Positions 1-7,113 are shown, counted from the stretch's first letter. The stretch is 12,362 bases of DNA from Treponema sp. (GCA_031266095.1 JAISBR010000042.1:1-12362); one strand, 5' to 3'. Notes: generated by a model not told the origin, from the sequence alone. Numbers and translations are program-made.

Positions 1-3
1 AAA

Positions 4-77
4 GTCTGGTTTAATACCCCGAGGCTTGCCTCGGCTCAAACAACGTAACGCCTACAAAATGTGGTATTAAACCAGAC
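4..77. repeat. Nested inverted repeat, possible terminator of the leftward operon
   Basis: A perfect 15-bp inverted repeat (4-18 against 63-77) encloses a second, GC-rich hairpin (19-25 against 28-34, TT loop). The inner hairpin abuts the left arm directly. Read leftward, the structure lies downstream of the epimerase gene and ends in TTT at the window edge, so it could be an intrinsic terminator for that transcript. It could equally be a REP-like or MITE-like palindromic element. The arms and spacing are seen directly; the function is inferred. Confidence 0.5.
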
Positions 78-96
78 GGTATAATAAACTTCCTAT

Positions 97-186
97 CGAA
101 CGAGCCTCCGTTCAAGCAATGGCAACGCTAATGATACCGCAGGGCTTGCCCTGCGGAGGCTCATTCGACTGCGAACCTTTGGTTCG
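97..186. repeat. Second nested palindromic element plus small hairpin
   Basis: Arms 97-110 and 154-167 are inverted repeats with one mismatch (101 against 163). Between them lies a 9-bp GC-rich hairpin (137-145 against 148-156, TT loop) that overlaps the right outer arm by three bases, so the two pairings compete. A further 6-bp hairpin sits at 172-177/181-186. The inner hairpin shares the GGCTTGCC core with the hairpin at 19-34, so the two elements look related. They lie directly downstream of the epimerase stop codon and contain no convincing gene. Confidence 0.5.
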
Positions 187-200
187 ATTCGACCTTGCGG

Positions 201-857
201 CTAAAGCCCCTTAAACTTTTTTACCGCCCAGGCCCTGTCCTTCGCTTCAAAAAAAGCGCTTCCCGCAACGATCACGTCCGCGCCTTTCTCAATGGCAAGT
301 CCCGCGTTTTCAGTGTTGATACCCCCGTCTACGGAAAGAAGATAATGATACCCCTTTTCTGTTCGGATGCCGGCGAGTTTTGCCAGTTTCTCAAGGCAGG
401 ACCGGATCATCTGCTGGCCCCCGAATCCGGGATTCACCAGCAGCACCAGGACCAGGTCCAGTTCGCTCAAGATTTCTTCGAGAAAAAGCGCCGGGGTTCC
501 GGGGACCACACAGACCCCCGCCTTCATCCCCGCTGCCTTGATATTCTGGATAATACGGTTTGAATGTATGTCCGCTTCAATATGAAAGGTAAAATAATCA
601 GCCCCCGCGTCGGCAAAAGATTTGATATAATCCTGGGGATTATCCACCATCAGGTGGCAGTCCATGGGCAGCCTGGTGAGGGGCCGTAGATCTTTGACCG
701 TTTTAGGACCGAAACTTAAATTAGGGGCAAAGTGTCCGTCCAGCACATCCACATGTATCCAGTCCGCCCCGGATTCTTCAATGGAATGTACCGCTTCGGC
801 GAGCCTGCCAAAATCCGCGGAAAGTATGGAAGGCGCCGCCAGGGCTGTTTTGTTCAT
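201..857 (-). CDS. rpe: Ribulose-phosphate 3-epimerase
   Basis: This cytosolic TIM-barrel enzyme interconverts D-ribulose 5-phosphate and D-xylulose 5-phosphate in the pentose phosphate pathway. The 218-residue length is normal for the family. Visible signatures are APSILSADF at 8-16, HVDVLDG at 35-41 with metal-ligand and catalytic candidates H35 and D37, DCHLMVDNP at 66-74 with H68, the phosphate-loop stretch VNPGFGGQ at 141-148, and VDGGI with catalytic D177, followed by VAGSAFF. The start is supported by a GAGG ribosome binding site five bases upstream. It is the last gene of the leftward cluster and lies 151 bases from the regulator gene, across a palindrome-rich gap. Two methionines usual in the active site (VMDG and LMSVNPG in characterised enzymes) are leucines here. 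The family assignment is secure. Whether it is co-transcribed with the dehydrogenase genes is inferred. Confidence 0.95.
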   Translation of the reverse strand: MNKTALAAPSILSADFGRLAEAVHSIEESGADWIHVDVLDGHFAPNLSFGPKTVKDLRPLTRLPMDCHLMVDNPQDYIKSFADAGADYFTFHIEADIHSNRIIQNIKAAGMKAGVCVVPGTPALFLEEILSELDLVLVLLVNPGFGGQQMIRSCLEKLAKLAGIRTEKGYHYLLSVDGGINTENAGLAIEKGADVIVAGSAFFEAKDRAWAVKKFKGL

Positions 858-870
858 TATTACCTCATCT

Positions 871-907
871 GAGGCTGTTCCAAAACTTCAGTTTTTGGAA
901 CAGCTTC
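871..907 (-). promoter_or_regulatory. Conserved leader hairpin upstream of rpe (copy 1)
   Basis: A 12-bp perfect stem (874-885 against 893-904) with a 7-nt loop lies 16 bases upstream of the rpe start codon, and outer bases 871-872/906-907 can pair further. Almost the same sequence, in the same orientation, occurs upstream of E1 alpha (6804-6835). On the mRNA strand the hairpin is followed by CCTCA, which can pair with the TGAGG containing the Shine-Dalgarno sequence. It could be a leader regulatory element or a dispersed palindromic repeat. Confidence 0.45.
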
Positions 908-912
908 CTTTA

Positions 913-950
913 AAAATCGCGGTTTTGTAGGCCATAGGCCGAAAAACCGC
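913..950 (-). terminator. Candidate intrinsic terminator or attenuator before rpe
   Basis: On the minus strand an 8-bp stem (919-926 against 943-950), with an inner GGCC/GGCC pairing (930-933 against 937-940), is followed directly by GATTTTT. This has the shape of a Rho-independent terminator lying between the regulator and rpe. If active, rpe would depend on readthrough or on its own promoter. Only a weak candidate promoter (TTGCGG, 17 bp, TACAAA) is visible there. Confidence 0.4.
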
Positions 951-1008
951 AAGAGCTTGTTCCAAAACCATGCGCTTTAGCGCATAGTCAATTAGTTTTG
1001 GAACAAGC

Positions 1009-1953
1009 TCATCTATCATAACTTATAATCTGCAAGGCGGTGAGTTCATCGGTAAAGATATCCGTCACCAGCCCTCCCTTCAAGGCCGCGAGAATAGCCC
1101 GCGCTTTTTGTTTTCCGCACGCTATGCCAATACGCCGTTTTATCTTTAGGAAAGCGTCTGTTCCAATGCCGACCACCCGGCTGTTAACGGGAGTATCCAT
1201 GAACCTTCCCCCGGTATCGTAATGGTAGCCGCAAAGGTGTCCACAGGAACCCTTGCCATAGATACGCTGCGCGTCCTGGGGAGAAAGAAAGCCCGCTTGT
1301 ACCAGGGCGCTGTCTGCGGGCTGATCCGAGCTGAGTCCCACCAGGGCCAGGTCCAGGGTTTTCGCTTTTTGAAAGGCCTCCCGTATGCCCGGCTCGTTCA
1401 ACAGGGCGTCCCGTAATTCCCGTGTCTTCACCAGGACAGGGGAGAGGATCGGGTAAAACCTGGCCCCCAATTTATCCGCCAGGATCCGGGCGAGTTCCGC
1501 GCCGTCATAAAACAGCGCCGACGCTCCCAGGCCGCCCATAAGCTGTACCACTTCACAATCCGCCAAGTTTGCTTTGGGAAGCTGCCTGATGGTATGGTAA
1601 AGGGATGTACCCCAGGAAATACCGATCTTGATCTGATCCCTCAGAATGGATCCAAGAAAACCCGCCGCCTCAAGGCAGGTCTTATACAGGGTCAGGGGAT
1701 AATCGGCCTCGTTGGGAACCACGCAAACCGTCTGAAGTCCGTACTTGTCCATCAAAAGCTGTCCGGTCTCGGATGTATAAGGGGAACTGCCGTTGATACG
1801 GATTTCCACGATGCCTTTTTTCCGACATTCTTTGAGCATATTGGCTACGGTAGGCCGTGAAACTTTATAGAGTTCGGCAATTTCCGATTGGGACATGGAG
1901 TCCAAATAATAGTGCTTTGCAAGTTCTACCAGAAATTCAAAAGATTTATTCAT
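1009..1953 (-). CDS. SorC/DeoR-family sugar-binding transcriptional regulator
   Basis: A 314-residue cytosolic DNA-binding protein. An N-terminal helix-turn-helix lies at about 20-45 (MSQSEIAELYKVSRPTVANM). The rest is the SorC-type effector domain, related to sugar-phosphate isomerase folds, with GISWGTS at 111-117, LMGGLG at 138-143, ACGKQKARAI at 278-287 and LVTDIFTDE at 295-303. Characterised members such as SorC, DeoR of Bacillus and CggR bind phosphorylated sugars, so a sugar-phosphate or glycolytic intermediate is the likely ligand. Its ATG overlaps the E3 stop codon by one base (TAATG), indicating translational coupling, and a short-spaced GAGG precedes it. It probably regulates the dehydrogenase operon, perhaps together with rpe. 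Its length is typical, so the inverted-repeat element abutting its 3' end has not obviously truncated it. The exact effector cannot be told from sequence. Confidence 0.9.
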   Translation of the reverse strand: MNKSFEFLVELAKHYYLDSMSQSEIAELYKVSRPTVANMLKECRKKGIVEIRINGSSPYTSETGQLLMDKYGLQTVCVVPNEADYPLTLYKTCLEAAGFLGSILRDQIKIGISWGTSLYHTIRQLPKANLADCEVVQLMGGLGASALFYDGAELARILADKLGARFYPILSPVLVKTRELRDALLNEPGIREAFQKAKTLDLALVGLSSDQPADSALVQAGFLSPQDAQRIYGKGSCGHLCGYHYDTGGRFMDTPVNSRVVGIGTDAFLKIKRRIGIACGKQKARAILAALKGGLVTDIFTDELTALQIISYDR

Positions 1954-3359
1954 TACCTCTTTTTAGGCGGAAGATGTATACAGCGGCCCAGGGCGTCCGC
2001 CGAGGCTTCCATGAGCGCTTCGGAAACCGTAGGATGACCATGAACGATCTCCGCCAGCTCATGAACGGTGATTTCCATAGCCATAAGGGCCGCCGCTTCG
2101 TTGATGATCTCCGAAACAGCCTGGCCCGCCATGTGGACCCCGAGGATCTTTCCGTACCGGGGATCGGCCAGTACCTTGATAAACCCTTCCGGGCTGCCCG
2201 ATACCAAAGCCCTGCCGTTGACGGCCAGAGGGAATAGGCCCGCCGCTACCGGGCCTGTCTTTTCCGCCTCCTCCTGAGTTAGCCCCACTGAAGCCGCATC
2301 AGGAAAAGAATACACCACCGAGGGTACATAATCAAGTTCCGCTTTCTTGGGTTCCCCCGTACCCTTAAGCCGATTCACCGCGTTTTCCGCGGCAATTTCA
2401 GCCATTTTGAAAGCCGCGTGGGCCAGCATTTTCTTTCCATTGATATCACCGGGAGCAAAAATCCCCGGTACGGAACTTTCCATGTATGTATTTACCGCCA
2501 CAAAGCCCCTTTCGGTTTTGAGAGATATATCCCCCAGGGAAGAGAGGTCTGCGGTTCTGCCGACGGAAACCAGAACTTTGTCCGCTTCTATGGTTTTTCC
2601 GTCTTCCAGGGTCAGGGACAGGCCGCCGCGTTTCTGTTCTATCTTTGAGAGGCTCAGGCCGGTAAAGATCTCCGCTCCTCTTCCCCGGAGGGTTTTATGG
2701 ATAAGAGAAGATATATCCGCGTCCAGAGAAGAAAGAATCCGGGGCATAGCTTCAATGATTGTGATCCGGCTGCCGAAGGAATTAAAGATCATGGCCATTT
2801 CTATGCCGATAACGCCTCCCCCGATAATGGCAAGCCGGGAGGGCAGTTCTTCCAGGTCCAGAATTGCCGAACTTTCCAGCACTCCGGGAAGGTCAAGGCC
2901 GGGAATCGGGAGCTTTGCGGCCCGGGAACCCCCGGCGAGGATCACCTTTTTTGCCCCAAGGCTCCGGTCTCCCGCCTGTACGGTAAAACCCGCTCCGCCG
3001 CCGCTTTTGAGAAAGCCCTCCCCTTTGATACATTCCACCCCGTAAGCTTTAAGGAGGGAAGCAACCCCGCCTGAGAGTTTTTTTACCACCTTGTTTTTTT
3101 CTTTGAGCGCCGCCGCCGGATCAACGCGCGGTTCCCCGGAAAGGCTTATAATCCCCCGCCTGGAGGTTTCTTTGATCTCATGGAGCAGTTCCGCTGTTTT
3201 GAGGAAGAACTTAGTAGGAATGCAGCCCCGGTTAAGGCAGGTTCCTCCCAGTTCATCCTTTTCCACCAGTACGGTGTTTGCTCCCAACTGGGCGGCTTTT
3301 ATGGCGCCCACATACCCGGCGGGCCCTCCGCCGATTACCGCTATGTCAAAATCAGCCAT
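1953..3359 (-). CDS. lpdA: Dihydrolipoyl dehydrogenase (E3)
   Basis: This FAD-dependent homodimer reoxidises the dihydrolipoyl arm of E2 and reduces NAD+. The 468 residues are the usual length for a form without a fused lipoyl domain. Visible features are the FAD-binding GGGPAG motif at 10-15, the redox-active pair GGTCLNRGCIPTK with C41 and C46, a second Rossmann motif IIGGGVIGIEMA near 178-189, the FAD-contacting FAPGDING stretch, and the C-terminal catalytic HGHPTVSEAL with H442 and E447. It follows E2 by 41 bases with a GTGGAG ribosome binding site, and its stop overlaps the start of the regulator gene. The position within an E1-E2-E3 operon indicates that it is dedicated to this complex, although such enzymes may also serve glycine cleavage. 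Confidence 0.96.
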   Translation of the reverse strand: MADFDIAVIGGGPAGYVGAIKAAQLGANTVLVEKDELGGTCLNRGCIPTKFFLKTAELLHEIKETSRRGIISLSGEPRVDPAAALKEKNKVVKKLSGGVASLLKAYGVECIKGEGFLKSGGGAGFTVQAGDRSLGAKKVILAGGSRAAKLPIPGLDLPGVLESSAILDLEELPSRLAIIGGGVIGIEMAMIFNSFGSRITIIEAMPRILSSLDADISSLIHKTLRGRGAEIFTGLSLSKIEQKRGGLSLTLEDGKTIEADKVLVSVGRTADLSSLGDISLKTERGFVAVNTYMESSVPGIFAPGDINGKKMLAHAAFKMAEIAAENAVNRLKGTGEPKKAELDYVPSVVYSFPDAASVGLTQEEAEKTGPVAAGLFPLAVNGRALVSGSPEGFIKVLADPRYGKILGVHMAGQAVSEIINEAAALMAMEITVHELAEIVHGHPTVSEALMEASADALGRCIHLPPKKR

Positions 3360-3400
3360 GTTTTACTCCACAATACCGGAATACCGGATGATCCCGCGGC

Positions 3401-4720
3401 TTATGCCAAAATAAGCAGGGGCGATTCCAGAATATCTTTGATGTTTTTAAGGAAGATCGACGCTCCGGCGCCATCCACAATGCGGTGATCAAAGGCAAGG
3501 GAAAGCCCCATCTTTTTACGGTTAACTACTTTTTCTCCCTCAAGTTTCAGTTCATCCTCCACGGCGCAGACCCCAAGAATAGCCGCTTCGGGAGGATTGA
3601 TGATCGGGGTAAAAGAGTTTATGCCGAACATACCGATATTTGATACCGTAAAAGTACCGCCGATCATTTCTTCGGGACTCAGTTTCCCTTCACGAGCTTT
3701 GGCGGCAAGCTCCGCCGCGGCCGCGGAAAGTCCCGCCAGGGAATAATCCTGGGCCTTATGGATCACCGGAACCAAAAGGCCTCTTTCGGTAGCTACCGCC
3801 ATCCCAAGGTTGACAGAACCTTTATAGATAAGCTCATTGCCGTCCAGCACCGAATTGATCCGGGGATTGGACAGAATAGCCCTGACCACTGCCGCGAGGA
3901 CAAAATCGTTGATAGTAATTTTTGTTTTTGCGCCAAACGCGGTAAGTTCACCGTTCAATTCTCCCCTCAGTTCCAGCAGGCGCGTAACATCCGCCCGTAT
4001 ATGCAGGGTTACTTCCGGTATGGTCCGGCGGCTTTCGGCCATGCGTTTCCCGGTAACGCGCTGGATATTGGTAAGAGCTGCCCGGCTGTCCGGAAGGGAG
4101 CCTTCGCCCGCGCCTAAGGCTTTTTCCCCCGCCGCTAGGTCGGCGCTGAAGATTTTTCCGCCAAAACCGGAACCCCGGATGCCGCCAAGGGGAATGCCTT
4201 CCGCCACCGCGATACGCTTTGCCAGGGGAGTCACCGCGGGAGTCGATCGCAGGGCGGATTCAACATCAGCCCGTGTAATTTCGTTGTGTTTGCCGCCGGG
4301 GCTAAGGGCGGTTAAATCGATCCCCTGTTCTTTAGCCAGGGTCCGCGCCGCGGGAGTTGCACGGATACCGCCGGAAGCCGCGCCCGATCCCTTGATTCCG
4401 AAATCCGCAGAAGCCACAGGCGCAGGACCGGCTGAAACGCTTATAGGAATTTCCTTTTCCTCTTCACCGGGGATCGCCTCACCGGGCTCTCCCACCCAGG
4501 CGATAACCCGGGTAACCGGAACGGTTTCTCCCGCCTTGCCCAAAATGGCGAGGATAACCCCTTCGTAATCGGACTCCAGTTCCATAGTCGACTTATCGGT
4601 TTCAATCAGGGCAACCACGTCTCCTTTGGCAACCTTGTCCCCTGCTTTAACCCGCCATTCAAGAATGATCCCTTCTTCCATTGCCATACCCGTCTTGGGC
4701 ATAATGATTGACTTGGCCAT
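3401..4720 (-). CDS. pdhC: Dihydrolipoamide acyltransferase (E2) with one lipoyl and two E3/E1-binding domains
   Basis: The core of a 2-oxoacid dehydrogenase complex, transferring the acyl group from the lipoyl arm to CoA. Visible domains are an N-terminal lipoyl domain at about 1-77 with the lipoylated lysine K43 in ETDKSTMEL, an acidic and Ala/Gly/Pro linker, two consecutive peripheral-subunit-binding domains (about 118-155 and 161-197, the second with GIRGSGFGGKI), and the catalytic domain at about 212-439 with DHRIVDG (H411, D415). Total length is 439 residues. An AGGAG sequence precedes the ATG. The gene sits between E1 beta and E3 and is spaced 57 bases from E1 beta by a hairpin-containing gap. 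Acetyl transfer from pyruvate or acetoin is most likely. Substrate specificity is set by E1 and cannot be fixed here. Confidence 0.95.
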   Translation of the reverse strand: MAKSIIMPKTGMAMEEGIILEWRVKAGDKVAKGDVVALIETDKSTMELESDYEGVILAILGKAGETVPVTRVIAWVGEPGEAIPGEEEKEIPISVSAGPAPVASADFGIKGSGAASGGIRATPAARTLAKEQGIDLTALSPGGKHNEITRADVESALRSTPAVTPLAKRIAVAEGIPLGGIRGSGFGGKIFSADLAAGEKALGAGEGSLPDSRAALTNIQRVTGKRMAESRRTIPEVTLHIRADVTRLLELRGELNGELTAFGAKTKITINDFVLAAVVRAILSNPRINSVLDGNELIYKGSVNLGMAVATERGLLVPVIHKAQDYSLAGLSAAAAELAAKAREGKLSPEEMIGGTFTVSNIGMFGINSFTPIINPPEAAILGVCAVEDELKLEGEKVVNRKKMGLSLAFDHRIVDGAGASIFLKNIKDILESPLLILA

Positions 4721-4738
4721 TTTTTCTCCTAGCAGTTT

Positions 4739-4771
4739 GTTGCGCTTTGCGCTTAAACCTCCAAGCGCAAC
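4739..4771 (-). promoter_or_regulatory. Intercistronic hairpin between E1 beta and E2
   Basis: A 9-bp perfect stem (4739-4747 against 4763-4771) lies in the 57-base gap. The left arm is partly duplicated, so 4747-4754 can pair with 4763-4770 instead. On the mRNA strand the loop contains GGAGG, while the Shine-Dalgarno of E2 lies 3' of the stem. It may tune E2 translation or mRNA stability relative to E1. There is no T-run, so a terminator is unlikely. Confidence 0.4.
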
Positions 4772-4777
4772 AGGCGC

Positions 4778-5761
4778 CTAGAGCAGTGATTCAATCGCGG
4801 CGCGGATCGTTTCTTCTGTGGGAACAACCCGGGCTTCCAGATGAGGATTGTAAGGTATGGGTACGTCCAGCCCTCCGAGCCGGTATATAGGAGCGTCCAG
4901 ATAGAAAAATGCGTCACTGCCGGCAATCATGCCGGCGATCTCCGCCCCGTAACCACCGGTCTGGGGCGCTTCGTATACCACCAGGCACCTGCCGGTTTTT
5001 TTGACCGAAGCGGACAGGGCTTCCGTATCCAGGGGAACCAGGGTACGGACATCCACCACTTCTATATCGCAGCCCCTGGTTCCCGCCAGCTCTTCCGCCA
5101 CCTTAAGGCAACGGGGAACCATACGGCCATAGGTAATAATGGAAAGGTCCTTACCTATCCGCTTGACATCGGCCTTACCCAGCGGGATGGTATAGTCTTC
5201 ACCGGGTTCGGGGACCGGCCCTTTCGTCCGATAGAGGAGTTTTTGTTCCAGGAATACCACCGGATTGGGATCATAAATGGAAGCCTTCAAAAGGCCCTTG
5301 GCGTCATAGGGTGTGGAAGGGATCACTACCTTCAATCCGGGAATATTGGTTACCCAAGCCTCAGGGCTTTGGCTGTGCTGTTCCGCCGCTCCCGTACCGG
5401 ACCCTCCCGGCGCCCGGAGTACCATGGGAACGGAACCCTGTCCGCCGAACTGGAAGCGGTTTTTCGCTCCCTGGTTGATAAGCTGTTCCATGGCCAGGGT
5501 GATAAAATCGCTGAACATAATTTCGACAATGGGAAGAAGCCCCGTCATGGCCGCCCCTACGGCGCATCCGGTGATGGCCAGCTCCGAAATCGGGGTATCC
5601 CGTACCCGCTCCGGCCCGAATTCCTCAAACATACCCCGTGAAACGCCGAAAGCGCCTCCGTATATTCCCACATCTTCACCTAACAGGATAATCCGCTCAT
5701 CCTTCCGCATCTCCTCGCTCATGGCCTCTTTAAGGGCTTCCGCATAGGTTATTTCACGCAT
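4778..5761 (-). CDS. pdhB: 2-oxoacid dehydrogenase E1 component, beta subunit
   Basis: The beta subunit of the heterotetrameric thiamine-diphosphate E1 enzyme (pyruvate or acetoin dehydrogenase type), about 327 residues. Visible signatures are the N-terminal [23 protein letters not shown] with the Glu that activates thiamine diphosphate, [18 protein letters not shown], the conserved [31 protein letters not shown], and the C-terminal transketolase domain with [11 protein letters not shown] and [17 protein letters not shown] lies one codon upstream, but AAGGAG is spaced six bases from the ATG at 5761, so that start is preferred. It lies 15 bases after the E1 alpha stop in the same operon. The paired-gene arrangement fits PDH and acetoin (Aco) complexes of many anaerobes and Gram-positives. 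The two cannot be separated with certainty. Confidence 0.95.
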   Translation of the reverse strand: MREITYAEALKEAMSEEMRKDERIILLGEDVGIYGGAFGVSRGMFEEFGPERVRDTPISELAITGCAVGAAMTGLLPIVEIMFSDFITLAMEQLINQGAKNRFQFGGQGSVPMVLRAPGGSGTGAAEQHSQSPEAWVTNIPGLKVVIPSTPYDAKGLLKASIYDPNPVVFLEQKLLYRTKGPVPEPGEDYTIPLGKADVKRIGKDLSIITYGRMVPRCLKVAEELAGTRGCDIEVVDVRTLVPLDTEALSASVKKTGRCLVVYEAPQTGGYGAEIAGMIAGSDAFFYLDAPIYRLGGLDVPIPYNPHLEARVVPTEETIRAAIESLL

Positions 5762-5776
5762 CACCGGCTCCTTAGC

Positions 5777-6778
5777 TTACAATACAAAACCATTCTTAGG
5801 TTTCTGATCACGGACATCGCCGGAGGCATAAACATCATCAAATATCCGCTCAATGGGCAGTTCGGGCGAAGCGTTGGCAAAATCCACCGCCGCCGCGATA
5901 TCCTCCCGGGCTTTTTTGTCAAACCCCTCCAGTTCGGCCCGGGTAAAGATACTTTCTTTTAATAAATATTCCCGGTAACGCTTGATGGGACATTTTTCCT
6001 TCCATGCGTTGACCTCTTCCTTGGTCCGATATAACTGAGAATCGCTTTTAGAGTGCCCCATCCACCGGTAAGTATTGAGAACCATGAACAGGGGGCCGTT
6101 TTGTAAAACGTATTCACGGGCTTTTTTAGTTTCCTCGTAAATGGTAAGTATGTCGTTTCCGTCCAGGGCAATCCCCTTTATGCCGTAGGAAGACGCCCTT
6201 ACGGAAATATCGCTGATATGCATGGACTTGTTTACATGGGTAGACATACCGTAAAGGTTATTGACACAGACAAAAAGGATGGGAAGCTGCCATACCGACG
6301 CAAGGTTTAATGATTCATGGAAGGCCCCTTCATTGGTAGCCCCGTCACCAAAAAAACTGACGGTAATATTGGGCTTCTTAAAGTACTTTTGGGACAGGGC
6401 CGCGCCGGTGGCGACTGGAATACCCCCTCCCACCACGCCGTTAGCTCCCAGGCTGCCTACGGAAAAGTCGGCAATGTGCATGCAGCCCCCCTTTCCTTTA
6501 CAGTAGCCCGTTTCCTTGCCCAGGAATTCAGCCATCATTTTTTTAATATCCATACCCTTGCCTATAGCCTGGTTATGCCCCCGGTGAGTCTGGGCAATCA
6601 TGTCTTCTTTTTCAAGAGCGGCGCAGACCCCCACTCCGGCAGCCTCCTCCCCGATGCAAAAATGGGCGGTTCCATGAACTTTGCCCTCCACAAAAAGCCG
6701 GGCGGCGGTTTCCTCAAATGTACGGGTTTGAACCATCTTTAGATACAGTTCTCCGTATAGTTCTTTGGACAGATACAT
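5777..6778 (-). CDS. pdhA: 2-oxoacid dehydrogenase E1 component, alpha subunit (pyruvate/acetoin type)
   Basis: The thiamine-diphosphate-binding alpha subunit, which decarboxylates the 2-oxoacid (or cleaves acetoin) and passes the acyl unit to E2. It has 333 residues. The thiamine-diphosphate motif runs from GDGATNEG at 144-151 to CVNN at 171-174. Other signatures are THRGHNQAIGKG at 64-75, GKGGCMHI at 95-102, GSLGANGVVGGGIPVATGAA at 108-127, and RWMGHSKSDSQLYRTKEE at 238-255. The GHSKSD stretch with a following YRTKEE and short overall length resemble acetoin dehydrogenase AcoA, but bacterial PDH alpha subunits share this pattern, so the symbol is provisional. It is the first gene of the operon, with a GAGGAGG ribosome binding site eight bases upstream. 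A near-consensus promoter and a hairpin leader precede it. No AcoR-type sigma-54 activator gene is present, which weighs slightly against a classical aco operon. Confidence 0.93.
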   Translation of the reverse strand: MYLSKELYGELYLKMVQTRTFEETAARLFVEGKVHGTAHFCIGEEAAGVGVCAALEKEDMIAQTHRGHNQAIGKGMDIKKMMAEFLGKETGYCKGKGGCMHIADFSVGSLGANGVVGGGIPVATGAALSQKYFKKPNITVSFFGDGATNEGAFHESLNLASVWQLPILFVCVNNLYGMSTHVNKSMHISDISVRASSYGIKGIALDGNDILTIYEETKKAREYVLQNGPLFMVLNTYRWMGHSKSDSQLYRTKEEVNAWKEKCPIKRYREYLLKESIFTRAELEGFDKKAREDIAAAVDFANASPELPIERIFDDVYASGDVRDQKPKNGFVL

Positions 6779-6803
6779 TCAAAACGCCTCCTCAGAGAAT
6801 TGA

Positions 6804-6835
6804 GGCTGTTCCAAAGCTTCAGTTTTGGAACAGCC
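6804..6835 (-). promoter_or_regulatory. Conserved leader hairpin upstream of E1 alpha (copy 2)
   Basis: A 12-bp perfect stem (6804-6815 against 6824-6835) with an 8-nt loop lies in the predicted 5' leader of the dehydrogenase mRNA, starting about 12 bases after the likely transcription start. It matches the hairpin upstream of rpe at most positions, including the loop, and has the same orientation. As at rpe, the CCTCA 3' of the loop can pair with the TGAGG of the ribosome binding site region. That alternative pairing competes with the base of the main stem. Confidence 0.5.
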
Positions 6836-6854
6836 GCCTTAGATTTATAGTAGC

Positions 6855-6883
6855 ATTATATGCGTTTTTCGAGATTTTGTCAA
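6855..6883 (-). promoter_or_regulatory. Sigma-70 promoter of the dehydrogenase operon
   Basis: On the minus strand a perfect -35 box TTGACA (6878-6883) is separated by exactly 17 bp from a perfect -10 box TATAAT (6855-6860). Transcription would begin near 6848, giving a leader of about 70 bases that contains the conserved hairpin and the E1 alpha ribosome binding site. Expression from so strong a core promoter probably needs repression, and the SorC-type regulator in the operon is the obvious candidate. No clear operator was identified. Confidence 0.8.
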
Positions 6884-6889
6884 ATGTAA

Positions 6890-7113
6890 AGCGGGAACAA
6901 ATTGTCTTTGCAAATGATTTTCTGTCTTTTGTAAAAAAACCTGCACGGGGTAAAACCTGGTACTTTTCAGAAAATGCTGTTGATCCTCCATAGAGCGCCT
7001 CTTTCAAACTTGTCCCTATGGCCATAACCCCGCGGCTCTTGAGTATCAGTGCCAGGGGGTCCCGTGGCCATGAACACATTCGCGTTACCAAACAACCTTG
7101 TAAAGTGTGTTTT
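6890..7113. other. Intergenic stretch between divergent operons, no gene seen
   Basis: Between the dehydrogenase promoter and the cysteine desulfidase promoter I see no convincing gene. A 90-codon minus-strand frame (6819-7091) runs through the strong promoter and the hairpin and resembles no family I know. It could be spurious or a remnant. The composition is mixed, AT-rich near both promoters and more GC-rich around 7010-7075. Confidence 0.4.

Larger units (their letters stand above)
871..1010. repeat. 140-bp element with inverted-repeat ends (MITE-like)
   Basis: The segment begins with GAGGCTGTTCCAAAAC and ends with GTTTTGGAACAAGCTC, which are near-perfect inverted repeats of each other. 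It contains three hairpins: 874-904, 919-950 and 953-1010. The last has a perfect 16-bp stem (953-968 against 995-1010) with an inner 6-bp hairpin at 970-975/980-985. It fills nearly all of the gap between the regulator and rpe and supplies the last two bases of the regulator's TGA stop. It has no coding capacity of its own. A non-autonomous mobile element is an inference. Confidence 0.4.

Noticed and set aside
1..200. CRISPR array
   Set aside because: The repeats are inverted, not direct and regularly spaced, and no cas gene is present.
6819..7091. 90-codon minus-strand frame upstream of E1 alpha
   Set aside because: It overlaps the near-consensus promoter and the leader hairpin and matches no family I recognise, so it is probably chance or a decayed remnant.
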